From Agrypnia vestita (taxonomy: Eukaryota > Arthropoda > Insecta > Trichoptera > Phryganeidae): a stretch of DNA of 64,000 nucleotides. This document shows, piece after piece, positions 32,742-43,440 of this stretch (its first letter is position 1; every line of letters starts with the position of its first letter). The notes beneath the pieces are model-generated. The model was not told the origin of the DNA. It did no database searches and saw only the letters and a program-made list of their open reading frames with translations. The stretch covers positions 94,186 through 158,185 of the forward strand of contig JADDOH010001509.1 of assembly GCA_016648135.1 (NCBI GenBank). The letters are read 5' to 3'. The translations under genes and the position numbers were made by a program.

Positions 32742-32840
32742 GTTTGATAATGGCCTTACAAGCCGAAACAGCTGTAACACCTAAAAATACTTAACCCGTA
32801 GAACTTAATAATAATATTATTAAAATTTCATTTATTTTAA
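32742..32840 (+). repeat. Penelope-like terminal scrap with degenerate hammerhead-like core
   Basis: TTTGATAATGGCCTTACAAG then CCGAAACAGCTGTAACA, matching the minus-strand copy at 5725-5835. The GAAAC half is intact and the CUGAUGA half is changed to UUGAUAA. It precedes Penelope coding debris at 33.4-34.3 kb. Confidence 0.45.
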
Positions 32841-33259
32841 ATTTCGCTAAAAATAAAAGAATCGGTATGCTACATCATAGATTTTCAATTTTAAAAAAGT
32901 ACATGACTTTCTTGTCAGCCACAGCGGAGAAGTTCTACGGGAATGGACATGAAGCGGTCTTTTTGTTTTTTTTTCTAATATTTTCTAATAAAATAATGGT
33001 TTAATATTTTTATTAATATTAAACCTTAATTTCTATCTTAATTTCAGGCTGTGGGGTGGTGTAACCCCTCGCGTATTATGTTCAGAAACTTAAATGTATT
33101 TATTATTAAATAATTTCTTGGTTTTTTCGAATTTGATTGCCTGGCTAACCTTATTGTTATTATTGTTAGGAATACTGACAACCATATTGTATCAAAACTA
33201 TGAATACACCAGAATGTCAGAATATCCAAAAAAAATTGTTTTAATTTAACAACACATTT

Positions 33260-33290
33260 TGAATATATATATATATATATAACAATCAAT
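33260..33290. repeat. (AT)n tract and AACAATCAATATTAT repeats
   Basis: A TA dinucleotide tract followed by three copies of ATAACAATCAATATTAT (33289-33360). Low-complexity sequence; it explains the hydrophobic open frame on the minus strand. Confidence 0.7.
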
Positions 33291-33429
33291 ATTATGTTAT
33301 GTAATGTATATATAACAATCAATATTATATTGAATAATATAACAATCAATATTATAATATTCATCGTGAATGATATTGTAAATGATTGACAAATATACAA
33401 GGGTTTATTGTAAGAAATTTGGTATGTAT

Positions 33430-33960
33430 CGTCTTTGAATATTGGGGATTTACATGATTTCAGTGTGTCCTTATTGGATTCTAGGAACTTATTGGTAGGG
33501 TCATTATTTAAAATGTACACTTTACTATTATTGATAAAATCCAGCACTTAAGCATTGTAGGCACTTTTATCCATTATGATGGCAGTAGCCCTCGTAAGTA
33601 TCAGTTGATTGCTGTTTATTTTCTTCTGTAAATTCTTCATGACGATTGATTCCGTATTCGAACTGTATTTGTTATTGGATACTTTTTTTATGGTGTTTGT
33701 TGGAAATGTTTTAAGTATGTAATATAACGCGGTTTCAATGTCTTCAGCAATATTTTCAATCTCATGGTGGATGCTATCCTTAATATAGTGTAAGTTATGT
33801 TTAAGACCTTTTGCTAAAAGAGCCATTTCTTCTGGTGGCAACTGGATAATGAAAGATTCTGTACACGATCGAAAAATTGACGAGACTCTTTAAATCGTTC
33901 ATTATCATTTGGCTGTTGCGTACGAATTAGATTATTTAGTTTTTTTTATTCAATATTTGC
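33430..33960 (-). pseudogene. Penelope-like reverse transcriptase, N-terminal fragment
   Basis: On minus, PPEEMALLAKGLKHNLHYI opens a region typical of the Penelope N-terminus (E-x-x-LL-x-KGL-x-xNLH), followed by ILTRATAIIMDKSAYNA, the ADKG...VIMDK block with a small deletion, one stop, then VLDFINNS...YILNNDPTNKF. Upstream (33960-33841) FKESRQFFDRVQNLS fits the same protein. The finger and palm motifs downstream are missing. The family differs from the 61.6-kb element. Confidence 0.7.
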
Positions 33961-34035
33961 CGTTTTTTAAACACTTTCACAGAAGCGAACATTCTGGCTT
34001 TGTCGTCCAGCAAGTCCCAGTCAACCGGGTGGAGT

Positions 34036-34260
34036 TCGTGTACTACACAATAGACTAGATAATTTAGAGGCATTAGAGATACGAAAAGCCATTACTATGA
34101 GTCATAAAATCATTAATAATCAAGTAAATTTATATTTTAGTCCAGTTTTAAATATGTTCCCTCTTAACAGTAATATTCCCTGTGAAATCCCACCCCCTAT
34201 TCCCACTATCGGCATTCCATCCTTTCACCTTTCACACGAGTATATAAGCTCATCATTTTA
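34036..34260 (+). pseudogene. Penelope-like GIY-YIG C-terminal tail fragment
   Basis: The plus frame reads RLDNLEALEIRKAITMSHKI, then INNQVNLYFSPVLNMF, the LEALEIRK...LN..N..SP.LN signature that ends many Penelope-like GIY-YIG domains. It lies head-on against the minus-strand N-terminal fragment and directly downstream of the broken fourth finger of the minus zinc-finger gene, which it probably truncated. Confidence 0.7.
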
Positions 34261-34274
34261 GAATGTTTAGGCAG

Positions 34275-34711
34275 TTAAGATTCTCTCTGAAGAAGAAAAC
34301 ATTTTGAACATGAAAACAATTTTTCTCCAGTGTGCGTAAGAGCATGTGTTTTTAAGTGCGACTTTCGATTGCAAGAATACTCGCACTGCGAACAGGAAAA
34401 CAATTTTTCTCCAGTGTGCGTATAAGCATGTGTTTTTAAGTTTGACTTCCGATTGCAAGAATAATCGCACTGCAAACATGAAAATAATTTCTTTCCAGTA
34501 TGTGAGAGCTCGTGAATCCTAAAGGAAGCTTTCTGCGTGCTCGTGAACGGGCAATGAGAACAGGAAAACACCTTCTTACCAGCGGGAGTAAGTGTGCACC
34601 TGCTTGAGGATTTTTTTGGGTTGGAACCTGTCTCCAATTCTGGCTGCTCCCCAGGGGCAGGTGAAAACACAATTGTATTTGCCGAACAATCATCTTGTGT
34701 TCTCAAGAGAT
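34275..34711 (-). CDS. C2H2 zinc-finger gene (minus copy), 3-finger exon
   Basis: The acceptor TTCATTGCAG precedes ATCTCTTGAGA, the same junction as the plus copy, giving Asp-Leu-Leu-Arg after splicing to 37543. The exon encodes a linker (PAPGEQPELETGSNPKKSS), then three complete C2H2 fingers (first divergent, SHCPFTSTQKASFRIHELSH; the others CNRKSNLKTH and CNRKSHLKTH) with canonical-like HTGEKLF linkers. A fourth finger breaks off after its CSKC and reads into a stop. It may be a functional short protein or a truncated gene. Confidence 0.7.
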
Positions 34712-35014
34712 CTGCAATGAAAATTTATTATTTTTTAACAAAAAGTTTTAAAAAATTCCGACAGATTTATAGAGGAGCTTTATTTTGATAGCTGTTGAAT
34801 TTAGTTTGTGTTAATTTGTACATATGGAAATATAAATTAATTCTAACAATAAATCGTACACATAAAATTGGAAATATAAAGTAATTCTAACAATAAATCG
34901 TACACGTAAAATTGTGCATGAGGGAGCATCGGCAAAATGGGTGCCTCGTTTGCTCTCACTGGAATAAAAACGAAATCGCACGACAACTTCGGAGTAGTGT
35001 TTGGACATGTTTAA

Positions 35015-35956
35015 CCTTCCTGCGGTCGCGCGCGTTCTCTAATTCCGCAGCGAACTTGTTTTTGTAATTTTACGCAAACTATGAACAATAGATGGTTGCG
35101 CTTCCGTTATATTAACGAGGAAGGGGGTGATGCCTCCCTGTGATAGTGTTGGCGGTTCCAGATTTCGCGCGCGACTGGTTGTGTACTAGAAAATTGCTTG
35201 GAATGAAATTGAAGCCTGGATGAGTATTTGTAACTTTAAAAAATATTTTATTTTATCTAAAATATGTCTTGCATGTAAATTTATTTTTATGTTGTTTTTT
35301 GAAGACAATTAATGCTTGAGAACGTTAAAGATGAAGACTGTGATGATGTGTCCGATTCTAAACTCGGCAGCACAGGAATAGTATTCAATCAGAAAGTGAA
35401 CATAAAGATTTGAGTGTCCATAGATTGTTTAACTATTAAGCACAAATTAAAAAAATAAATGTTTTTTTATATATTATTTATACAGATAAAATACTTATTT
35501 TCATATTGTGGAAACTTGTTAGATGGTCTCTATACTATTTATTAATCATAAGTGTAATACTCTTGTTTCGGGATGAGGTTGCTTCCAGTAAAGACTTCGT
35601 TCTCGTAAGTATTTATTTGGTAACAATAAGGGTTTAGACAATCGTTTATACAGTACGATGCGGTCTGGATAACAATGGTAGTAAAAGAGAGCGACTCGAC
35701 ATTCACGCGCCTTTTTATACATTCTCTCTCTCTCTGTCATGCAGTCTCTTTCTGGCGTCGCGACATACGTTCCTCAGATCTATGACACTAAGTAATCTGC
35801 TTTTTGTATGTACTGTTAGTTTCCCATGAATAAATAAAATAAAATACAATGTCATGAAATATTTATTCGTCTTCTCAAACCAGACACGTAAAGTCGCGAA
35901 ATTACAGACCGCGCGCGACTGTTTATGTTCGGCGCAAGGGTGCGACCACTGGAAGG
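35015..35956. mobile_element. piggyBac-like non-autonomous element in the zinc-finger intron
   Basis: 942 bp between TTAA at 35011-35014 and TTAA at 35957-35960. Inverted termini CCTTCCTGCGGTCGC and GCGACCACTGGAAGG. TTAA duplication is diagnostic of piggyBac-type integration. An internal frame at 35310-35395 encodes an acidic MLENVKDEDCDDVSDSKLGS segment, as at the start of piggyBac transposases; the rest of the transposase is gone. Confidence 0.8.
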
Positions 35957-35959
35957 TTA

Positions 35960-36672
35960 AGCGTACCCCTAAAGAGAATGACAGACGATAAAAATAAATT
36001 TAAAAATTATTTCTGAACCTAAAATGAGCATGGGTACAAATACATAAAAAATCTTATTCCGTTTTCAAAATTAATATGATTTCAAAATTGTTATAAAATA
36101 AAATGAAAATATTGACTATACGTTTTTTTTAAATAAGTCTTTAAATTTGGTTTTATTAAAAATTAAAACTAATAAGTTAATCCTATTAATCCTAATTAAT
36201 ATCGTACATGTCATTGGCATTAATCATTAATCAAAATATGTAATTCTCTACGTAACAGTGTCCGTCACCAGCGCTACTAGAATGCTCAAATAATAATGTG
36301 ATATAATATAATGATGAAGAATAAGGTGCATAATTCTCGTTTAATAATGTCCATCACTGATGTTATCTAGACGGTACTCTAGATAGCGCTGTTCTCCCAT
36401 CATTAACTGGTGGCCGAAATACTTTTTAAAATTTTTTGATGGGTTACAGCTAGTTTAAAATAAATAATATATAAGCAGGTATAATTGTAGTTAAATGGTT
36501 TTAAAATCTGACTGAACATGAACTGAACTTTTAAAAACATGACTGCAAGTGTGATACTGAAGTGGCCAATGGATTAGCTTTAAAAAATGAATACAACTCT
36601 ACAATTTACGTGTTATAGACGGTATCACTCACACTAATGCAAGTGGCTTTCATAAAGTGAACGGACCCTACA
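35960..36672 (-). mobile_element. Partial copy of the GGGTCCGTTCAC-terminus element
   Basis: In reverse complement this matches 53592-54040 and 54806-55230 with the nested element absent. The preserved end reads CTTTCATAAAGTGAACGGAC (plus). The left end is not found, so the copy is truncated or interrupted at the piggyBac-like element. It provides the empty site for the insertion at 54041. No coding region recognised. Confidence 0.7.
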
Positions 36673-37542
36673 TATCATACGGCCCTCGTCCTTTAGTATA
36701 ATAGGAGTGTTACGCTAAGAATCTTTTTGTTATTTTCTTTACATATGTATATTTTTATGTTTTAATTTCGTTCAATTATTTGTTTAATATCAGGAAACTG
36801 CACAGATCTATTTATGAAAAAAATGTTTAAACACATTATATAATAAACTGTACGGTTTATTTCCTTATACAAATAAAAAAAGATTTACTCGTGGGCACCC
36901 CACACCGTACTGAGTATCCACCATATTCCACCCGCCGCATAATACTAAAACAAGTAACTCTGCAGGATCTAGAGGTGGGAATGCGCAGTATAAGGTCACA
37001 TGGGAAGTGCTGGCACGCTGTGCAACTAGAAAATAAAGTCTCGAAAACACAACTTTCTTTATCATAGTCTTATCATAGAAATCTTTAAAATAGTTACCTA
37101 TTTTAAAGATTTCTCCGTCGATAAAGCGCATGGTCCAGACACTCGAAATATTCACAATATTCAGGTATTAACACAGTTGAAAAACGAGACTCACGGATTT
37201 AGTCCTTTATTAGCCCTTTGGAGTTAGTGATTTGCAGAGCTCTGCTTGTCATATAAGATCAAGTATACACTTTACTGTGGTTGCCGGCAAACTTTTTTTA
37301 GCAACTGACCTTTAAACTCGCGGCTTCGTCGATTGCGCGAACTGAACGATAAGTAAATTCCAGAAAAGATTAAACCAGAGCAATGGGGAATGAATGTGGG
37401 AGTGTGGTATTACATTTTCGTCGAAGAAAATATCCAAGAAAGTATCGACCTATTCTATATACCTATACATCATCCTGTAACGGCCACATGGAGGGCGAGA
37501 TTTATTTTTTGGATAAATAATCCTAAGGAATCAACTGCTTAC

Positions 37543-37719
37543 CATTGCGCTGGTCGGCCCTCCTGGAGTACTCCGAGCACTCCTGCTTGATGTCAGGATG
37601 TGATATGTCAATTTCAGTGTAGGGCACTCCTTCACCACCATTCTCGGCTGCAGACCCCTCATCTGTGTGCACATCACCTCCCTGCGCACTTCCCCAGCCC
37701 TCATTGCTGGAACCTCTTT
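37543..37719 (-). CDS. C2H2 zinc-finger gene (minus copy), acidic N-terminal exon
   Basis: The exon lies between acceptor TTGATTCCAG (37720-37721 as CT on plus) and donor G|GTAAGC at 37542. It encodes RGSSNEGWGSAQGGDVHTDE, then an ENGGEG acidic run and DISHPDIKQECSEYSRRADQ, paralogous to 27595-27764. The following intron of 2831 bp contains the piggyBac-like element and the 36-kb TIR element, against 1049 bp in the plus copy. Confidence 0.7.
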
Positions 37720-38270
37720 CTGGAATCAAAAACAATAATCCGGTTCAACTAAGCCGGAGAGTTGCCTGTCTCCTGGGCTCGGCTCCGTGTCACCGCGAGC
37801 TGTAGTTGCACCAAGCAGGGCACAGCTCCTTATTGCGCCGTACTTCCGCGTACTGCTCTTCTACTAGAGCAACAAAAGTCTCGCCTTTTTTCTAATATAC
37901 TCATTCAGATCATACTTATAGCTTACTGCTAGTAGGTAACTCTGCACAATTAGTCAGTTCACAAGGTGAATTTTATATTGGCTTCACTCGTTTGTTTGGA
38001 CGGAATCTTATAATGGATATTTCACCTGCCAAATGTCCAATAAAGGTGAAATGTTACACACAGGCGTATTCTCGATGAAAATAAATGAAAAAATTCACTA
38101 ATTAATCAAAAATAATAAAAAAGATGGCCCTAGTACTCTATCGAAGCGATTTTGGGCATTATTAAGACAAGAATGTAGAAAATAATAAATTATATTTTTT
38201 TATTTAAATTAAATGACGCTTATATTTAAATATACTAAGTAAAAAAAATTCAGAAAAAAAATTGACTTAC

Positions 38271-38348
38271 TCTCCAAATAAAAGCGTGGGCCACTCCCTT
38301 CATCAACATTATTTTTTTTACCAGCTTCGAGGAAACTTCACTGGCCAT
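38271..38348 (-). CDS. Possible first exon of the minus zinc-finger gene
   Basis: The sequence MASEVSSKLVKKIMLMKG (then VAHAFIWR) is followed exactly by a strong donor GTAAGT. It lies 550 bp upstream of the acidic exon on the same strand. The phase is 0, whereas the 37719 acceptor needs phase 1, so either another exon lies between or this belongs to something else. I do not recognise the peptide. Confidence 0.35.
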
Positions 38349-38999
38349 TCTAAACGAATATTTTTTTTGATATAATATAAATTTTTTTAAATTTGTACTG
38401 ACTTTGACTTGGACTGGGACTGATTTGTACAAAAAAAAAAACAACAGAATTCTGCAATCCTATATCAAAATTGTAAGCGCCCACTTTTTATTAGGAGTGA
38501 ACCAAAATTATTTGCCCGAATATTTGTTAAAACATTTATTTTTATTGGGTTTTGATTTCCATTCAAACTGATGGATTGTTGATGAAGTGAACTAAACAGT
38601 TAAAAAATACTGAGCGGTGAATAGTTCAAACATGAACGCCACATCTCTAGTATTTATCTATGGCAACTGACACGAACGTGCACTACTTTCAGACGTTCCA
38701 AGTATTGACTATAAGTTTTCGGGTCGGATGTTTTCGATGGATTATTTGATGCTAAAATAGTGGCACTGATTTCAAAAATGCAAAAATGATTTCCAAGTAA
38801 ATACCATCAAGCATTAAGTTTCTTTTTAATTACCTAATTTCACCAAATATTTTGGCGTCTGGCACGTTTAATCTATGGATAACATCAGGTTACGAAAACC
38901 ATAGATAACAGAGAAACATAATGAACGCTATATATTTGTAAAAGGATTGATTGTCGGTAGTTCAAGTGTCCAGACTCCTAGAGATAATCCAAATTAATC

Positions 39000-39780
39000 C
39001 GTGAAGATTGATGCGTCCGCGACCTGCATGTGACGTTCCGCATCGCGTCCTTTGTAAATTAGAATATAAGTTTTATTTTAAAATAGATTTAGGTAATTTT
39101 AAATTTCGCGCGGCACCACGGGTTGCCACCCCGCACCGCCAGGCGTTGGTAGGGTGCCATTGCGGGAGGGGGAGGCTACCCCCCCTCCCACGCATACACA
39201 GAGAGTTGAAGCCGGTGGGCCAAGAACGCCTTCTTGTTGAGTTTCGGCCGCGGTGAGGGAAGCAGCTTGCGTTGCCCGGGCTCCTGCCCGCGGCGGGCGC
39301 TCAAGCTGCCGCCGCATGTTTCCGAGAACGCGGATCAGCGCCACCCGCGTTGCTCGAGGAGGAAGCGCCCTGCAGCGCTCTGGATGGTTCCAGGCGACGG
39401 CCGCTTCACCACTATGGGCTTCCGAGGAAGGCCTGACGTCTTCCTGCAGCTTGGCCCCGGCGGCGACCGGACCGGCGGGCCGACGCCGACGCCACGTGGA
39501 TCCCGCGACCGGACGCACCAAGCCTGGACCACGTGCGGACTCCGCGAGTTTCTACGAGCCGCGCAGCTTGGGATGCGTGCCCCTCGTAGCCACGAGGGCC
39601 TCCGACAGCGGACATGTGCTTTTTGTGATTTTTTTTGTGAACTAAAATGTGAAAGGACACGACGAACTTATGTGGGAGTCGGAACTGGTTGTGCTTAGGT
39701 TAAGATTAGCTATAAAGTTAGTAATAGTGTTCTAGAGTAAGATTTGACTGTTTTTTTTTTGTAATAAATGTATATAAACC
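39000..39780 (+). other. GC-rich island, probable retroelement remnant
   Basis: An abrupt GC-rich block (39110-39650) in an AT-rich window, with overlapping open frames on both strands of up to 154 codons, none with a recognisable domain. It ends in T-rich sequence and TAATAAATGTATATAAACC, like the 3' end of a retroelement transcript. The overlapping frames are what high GC content gives by chance. Confidence 0.4.
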
Positions 39781-40304
39781 CGCCGGAGTGTTTGAAATTC
39801 CCGCTCCACCTTCCTTGACAAGGCATCTTATTGATAGACAAAGACTGATTAATTTAAACGAACTATCAAGATGAAAAGGTTTAGCTCGCTCTGAATGAGT
39901 GAGTATATTACGAGACTTTTTATTTGATGGTTAATTAGGTTCGTTTAGATAAGAAACATTTAGATAATTAATGTTTATTTGTACGAACCAATGTCTCTCG
40001 GGTACACGGATGACGATTTTTTGGTTTTATTTCGATGATAAATAAATAATTTTTCATATAACTCGCCTCTTGTAAGAATCTCTGAATTTGCTACATATAT
40101 CACAGTAAAAACCGTGTGCGTTAAAAAAAAAGTGAAGTAAATGACAACATGTATGGGGGAATTTTTGAAACTTTTGCCGAAAACTAACTTTTCCAATATC
40201 TAGACCAGGGCAATCAGCAAATATCATAAAACAAACCATATAAAATACATCTTTCACGACACACCAGGTGCGCGTATTCCTCGTCACTGAGAATGGATCA
40301 ATAA

Positions 40305-41077
40305 AGCCATGTATTCACTAGGGGACAAATCGCGAAACATTCCGCTCGACATGTCGCATCAACATCTACGCTCATGTTTCGGGGACAATGACGCGGTCAT
40401 TTGACGTGTACACACCGAGACTCGCATATCTTGTCGCGAAAATGTCATCCGATGAGGTTATGGATGACAGCTGCGATATCTCATTTGGCGAAAACGGGGT
40501 TCCGCGCAATTCGAAATGTTTTTTTGGGTCGCAATTTCAAATTAACGAGGTTTTACTGTAGTAAATTGAATATTATTAAAAACAAGGTCCTTTTTGCAAA
40601 TAATTATTGTTTTCCAGACTTCGCGGAAATATATCGCCCTATGAGGTTATGATGATAGCCGCGTATCTGTTTATGTTAATGAGTTTATCGAAAAGTAATA
40701 GGAGAAAAAAGGGGAGAATGCGAAATTATTATTTACTGTCAAAGAGAAAGAAGGACGACATTCCTGCGAATCGTTCGATCTATAACCGGCTCGATTGATT
40801 TCGAGAACGATTTCGTTGTTCCCCGCATTGTCATCTTGACGATACTCGCATTCGTCAATGTCACACTTGTAACTACCACGTGGTACTGACGCTCCGCGGA
40901 ATGTTGCAGTGAGTACGCTCGGGTACCGTGCGCATGGCAACGTTGCCACGGCACGTAGAAATGCCGCGCTATGTTGTGCGCGAGGTCGCGGAACAGTGCA
41001 CGACGTTGCAACGTCACGTAGACTCTATGCCGCGCGTGCTGTTGAGGGACAATTTGTCCCTTAGTGAATACATGGCT
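40305..41077 (+). mobile_element. Harbinger-like element (AGCCATG family), copy B
   Basis: 773 bp from AGCCATGTATTCACTAGGGG to TAGTGAATACATGGCT, flanked by TAA (40302-40304) and TTA (41078-41080), a 3-bp TWA site. The interior contains a frame with PYEVMMIAAYLFMLMSLSKS and a basic RRKKGRMRNYYLL run, plausible for the N-terminus of a Harbinger transposase. The rest of the transposase is absent. Confidence 0.75.
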
Positions 41078-41079
41078 TT

Positions 41080-41990
41080 AGCTATCGGCTGTACGACAGT
41101 GGACACTGCGCGGCTATTAGTACCCGGGATTAAATATTGCCCATTGCCCGCTGCTTTTCATACGTTTTGTTATTTTTTGTAATTGGTAATGGTAAAACAA
41201 CGCATTCTGCGTTTTTGAAGCAATCGTAAAATAGACGATCTGTCGCCGTGTTTGCTTTCCAGTTTGATCCGTTTCCAACCAAACTTTTAGTCTAACCTAG
41301 AAATTAACCGTCAAAAATATAATTGCCGTCAAATAAATAAAATTGACGTAAGAAAATAAACATTTCGATGTGTCTCGCCTTAAAGTGACTCGAATAGTAC
41401 TCGTGTAATATATCTACACCTAAATGTATTTTAAAAGAATTTCTGCACTTCGTTTAAAAAAAACATACTTACGATTTGATTAATTTTTGAAGCTGGCAAT
41501 GGAAAAAACCTTATTACTTGGTACATATTTGGTACACATTAGCGCTATCATAATATATACAATATACACTATATGTATATTGAATTGGCGTTAACTTTGT
41601 GGAATGACATATTTTAATTGTGGTGTTAGACAAGTGCTATATTTATATATAATTAGATATACATAGCGTCGTATCATTATTTGCGCTTATTGCAATTAGG
41701 CAAGAAAAGATAGGAAAACCAGGAAAAATAGAAAAAGCCAAAATAAAAAAAAACAAATTCACACTAACAACGGTCGTAATCCCAAATTAATTGACGGCAT
41801 CAAACATAATAATTTCGCCGTCTGTCTATCTGTTCGTCTGTCTGTCTATCTACCGTAAAGTCCGTAAGTTGATGGAATTAAAATTTTTGATAATTAGAGT
41901 GTGACACGCAATTAGCGCGCGGCAATTATTTATCTATTTATTTAAAGCACTAATGGTAGATATATAGTTAAAGGTACAAGTACATATAAT
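41080..41990. other. Intergenic with reversed SINE-like tail
   Basis: No gene. At 41800-41870 CATCAAACATAATAATTTCG plus a GTCT/ATCT run is the reverse complement of the tail of the 10-kb SINE-like repeats. Confidence 0.5.
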
Positions 41991-42006
41991 AGAATTGTGT
42001 AAATTT

Positions 42007-42310
42007 AGATTGCTGTTAAAGATTCGAGTACATCATATAGATTTGTATAAAATAAAAAGAGAAGTTAAAGTAGTGAGAAGAAAATGATTGTAAGTAGTAA
42101 GAAGAAGAAGAAGTAGATTGCGGTTAAAAATATTCGAATACATCTTATAGATTCGTGTAAATTAAAAAGAGAAGTTTAAGTAGTAAGAAGAAAATGATTG
42201 TAAGTATTAAGAAGAAGAAGAAGTATATTGCGGTTAAAAAGGTTCAAGTACATTTTATAGATTTGTGAAAATTAAAAGAGAATTTTAAGAAGTAAGAAGA
42301 AAAAGAAAAA
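42007..42310. repeat. Tandem repeat, period about 109 bp, nearly three copies
   Basis: AGATTGC(T/G)GTTAAA begins units at 42007, 42115 and 42225. Each unit contains ACATC(A/T)TATAGATT and an AAGAAGAAGAAG run. It lies directly 3' of the minus-strand LINE fragment and probably belongs to its 3' untranslated region. Confidence 0.85.
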
Positions 42311-42314
42311 TTTA

Positions 42315-42890
42315 TTATCCATTTTGTTGAGATGTAAAGAATTGTATCAACTTTGTCCTATATACAGTTATATTATCAGCAAAAATGTCAGCCGCCTCTG
42401 CATGTTCATTCCCTAATGAGTGTAGTCTGGGGATTACAGAGTTTGCTAATATATTAGTACTGACGTTTCCACTATAATAGAATAATGCGCTGTGTCTTGA
42501 TGACCTCGAAGGGGCATATAAGTCGATCAGACCAGCAATCTGAGGGCAATCAATCATGCTATTTATGATCCTATACAGAAATATTAGGTCTGTCACGGTA
42601 CGTCTCACAGACAAGTTTAATAGTTGCAAATAAGTAAGGAGATATTCATAATTATTGATATCTTCCAAGTGTATATTTAATTTGTAATAAATAAATCTTA
42701 AGATTTTTTTTTGCATTCGTTCAACTGCCGTTGAATGATTGATTAACATAGTGAGGCGACCAAATGATCGAGTTATATTCAACCTGAGGTCTGACAAGAG
42801 AAGTGTAGAGGGCTTTATAAGTGCGCAGGTCTGTAAAGTTTTGTGCAGTTCTTAAAACAAATCCCAACGTTTTGAGGCCTTTATTAGTTA
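42315..42890 (-). pseudogene. Jockey-like LINE reverse-transcriptase C-terminus
   Basis: Minus-strand frame VERMQKKILRFIYYKL, YLLTYLQLLNLSVRRTVTDL, IFLYRIINSMIDC then LYAPSRSSRHS is the classic post-palm end of Jockey-clade LINEs. Upstream, in another frame (42890-42745), LRTYKALYTSLVRPQVEY then IIWSP is the preceding block, so one frameshift near 42745 separates them. 5'-truncated as usual for LINEs. Confidence 0.8.
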
Positions 42891-42957
42891 TCAAGTCAAT
42901 GCAAACATATTAATGTTGCGCGGTCACGCAAGGTAAAGCGTTATTATTATTATTATA

Positions 42958-43440
42958 CTAGCTGTGCCCGCGCGGCTTCGAACGCGTAGATTTTTAGAAC
43001 ACTGTTTGGATCGTCGTAGAACTTTCGCGAACCTTCTATAACATTCTCCTTCCAGAAATTTCAAGAAATTCGAATGTACAGGAATCTTCTAGACACACCG
43101 ACACATTCCGCCACCCAGTTTAAAACCTTATAGAACTTTCCGGAATTTTCTAGAACCTTATCCTTCCAGAACTTTCTAGAGCAGGTTTTTCCGGAACCTT
43201 CTAGACTCACCGACACAGTCAGCGCGCCTATTTTGAAACAATCTGAAGCATTTGCGGCCTCCCTATAACAAAACAATGTGCTAGAAAGCACATTTTCGTC
43301 ACCCACTCCCACCCACGCACAGCCACCCCCACCAAACTCGCATATTTTCGATGTGACACCAAGGGCTATTCACCACCATAACCACCGGTGGGTGGCTGTG
43401 GCTGGTTGTGAAGAAAACTTGGCCGATAGGGAAACACGGG
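42958..43440 (-). mobile_element. Helitron-like repeat with heat-shock-element arrays, copy 1
   Basis: Read on minus it ends GAAGCCGCGCGGGCACAG then CTAG followed by T, the form of a Helitron 3' end (short GC palindrome, then CTRR, insertion before T). The body shares long identity with 52027-52510 and, reversed, with 52885-53326. No coding region is recognised. The other boundary is taken where identity stops, before an (AT)n tract. The Helitron call is an inference from termini only. Confidence 0.55.
43019..43206. promoter_or_regulatory. Clustered heat-shock elements, copy 1
   Basis: Heat-shock factor trimers bind inverted GAA units spaced by 2 bp. Here such units run in perfect phase: four units at 43019-43036, four at 43050-43067 (TTCCAGAAATTTCAAGAA), five at 43133-43155, three plus a GAG at 43164-43181, and three plus a GAC at 43189-43206. 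Binding is inferred from the consensus only. Confidence 0.6.

Noticed and set aside
33044..33547. Minus-strand 167-codon frame with apparent membrane helices
   Set aside because: Its first part is Penelope debris and the hydrophobic part is translated (AT)n and AACAATCAATATTAT repeats.
39099..39698. Overlapping frames of 130-154 codons on both strands
   Set aside because: Open frames in all directions are expected by chance in a GC-rich block; none has a domain or start support.
42007..42310. CRISPR-like array
   Set aside because: The repeats are contiguous with no unique spacers and the genome is eukaryotic.
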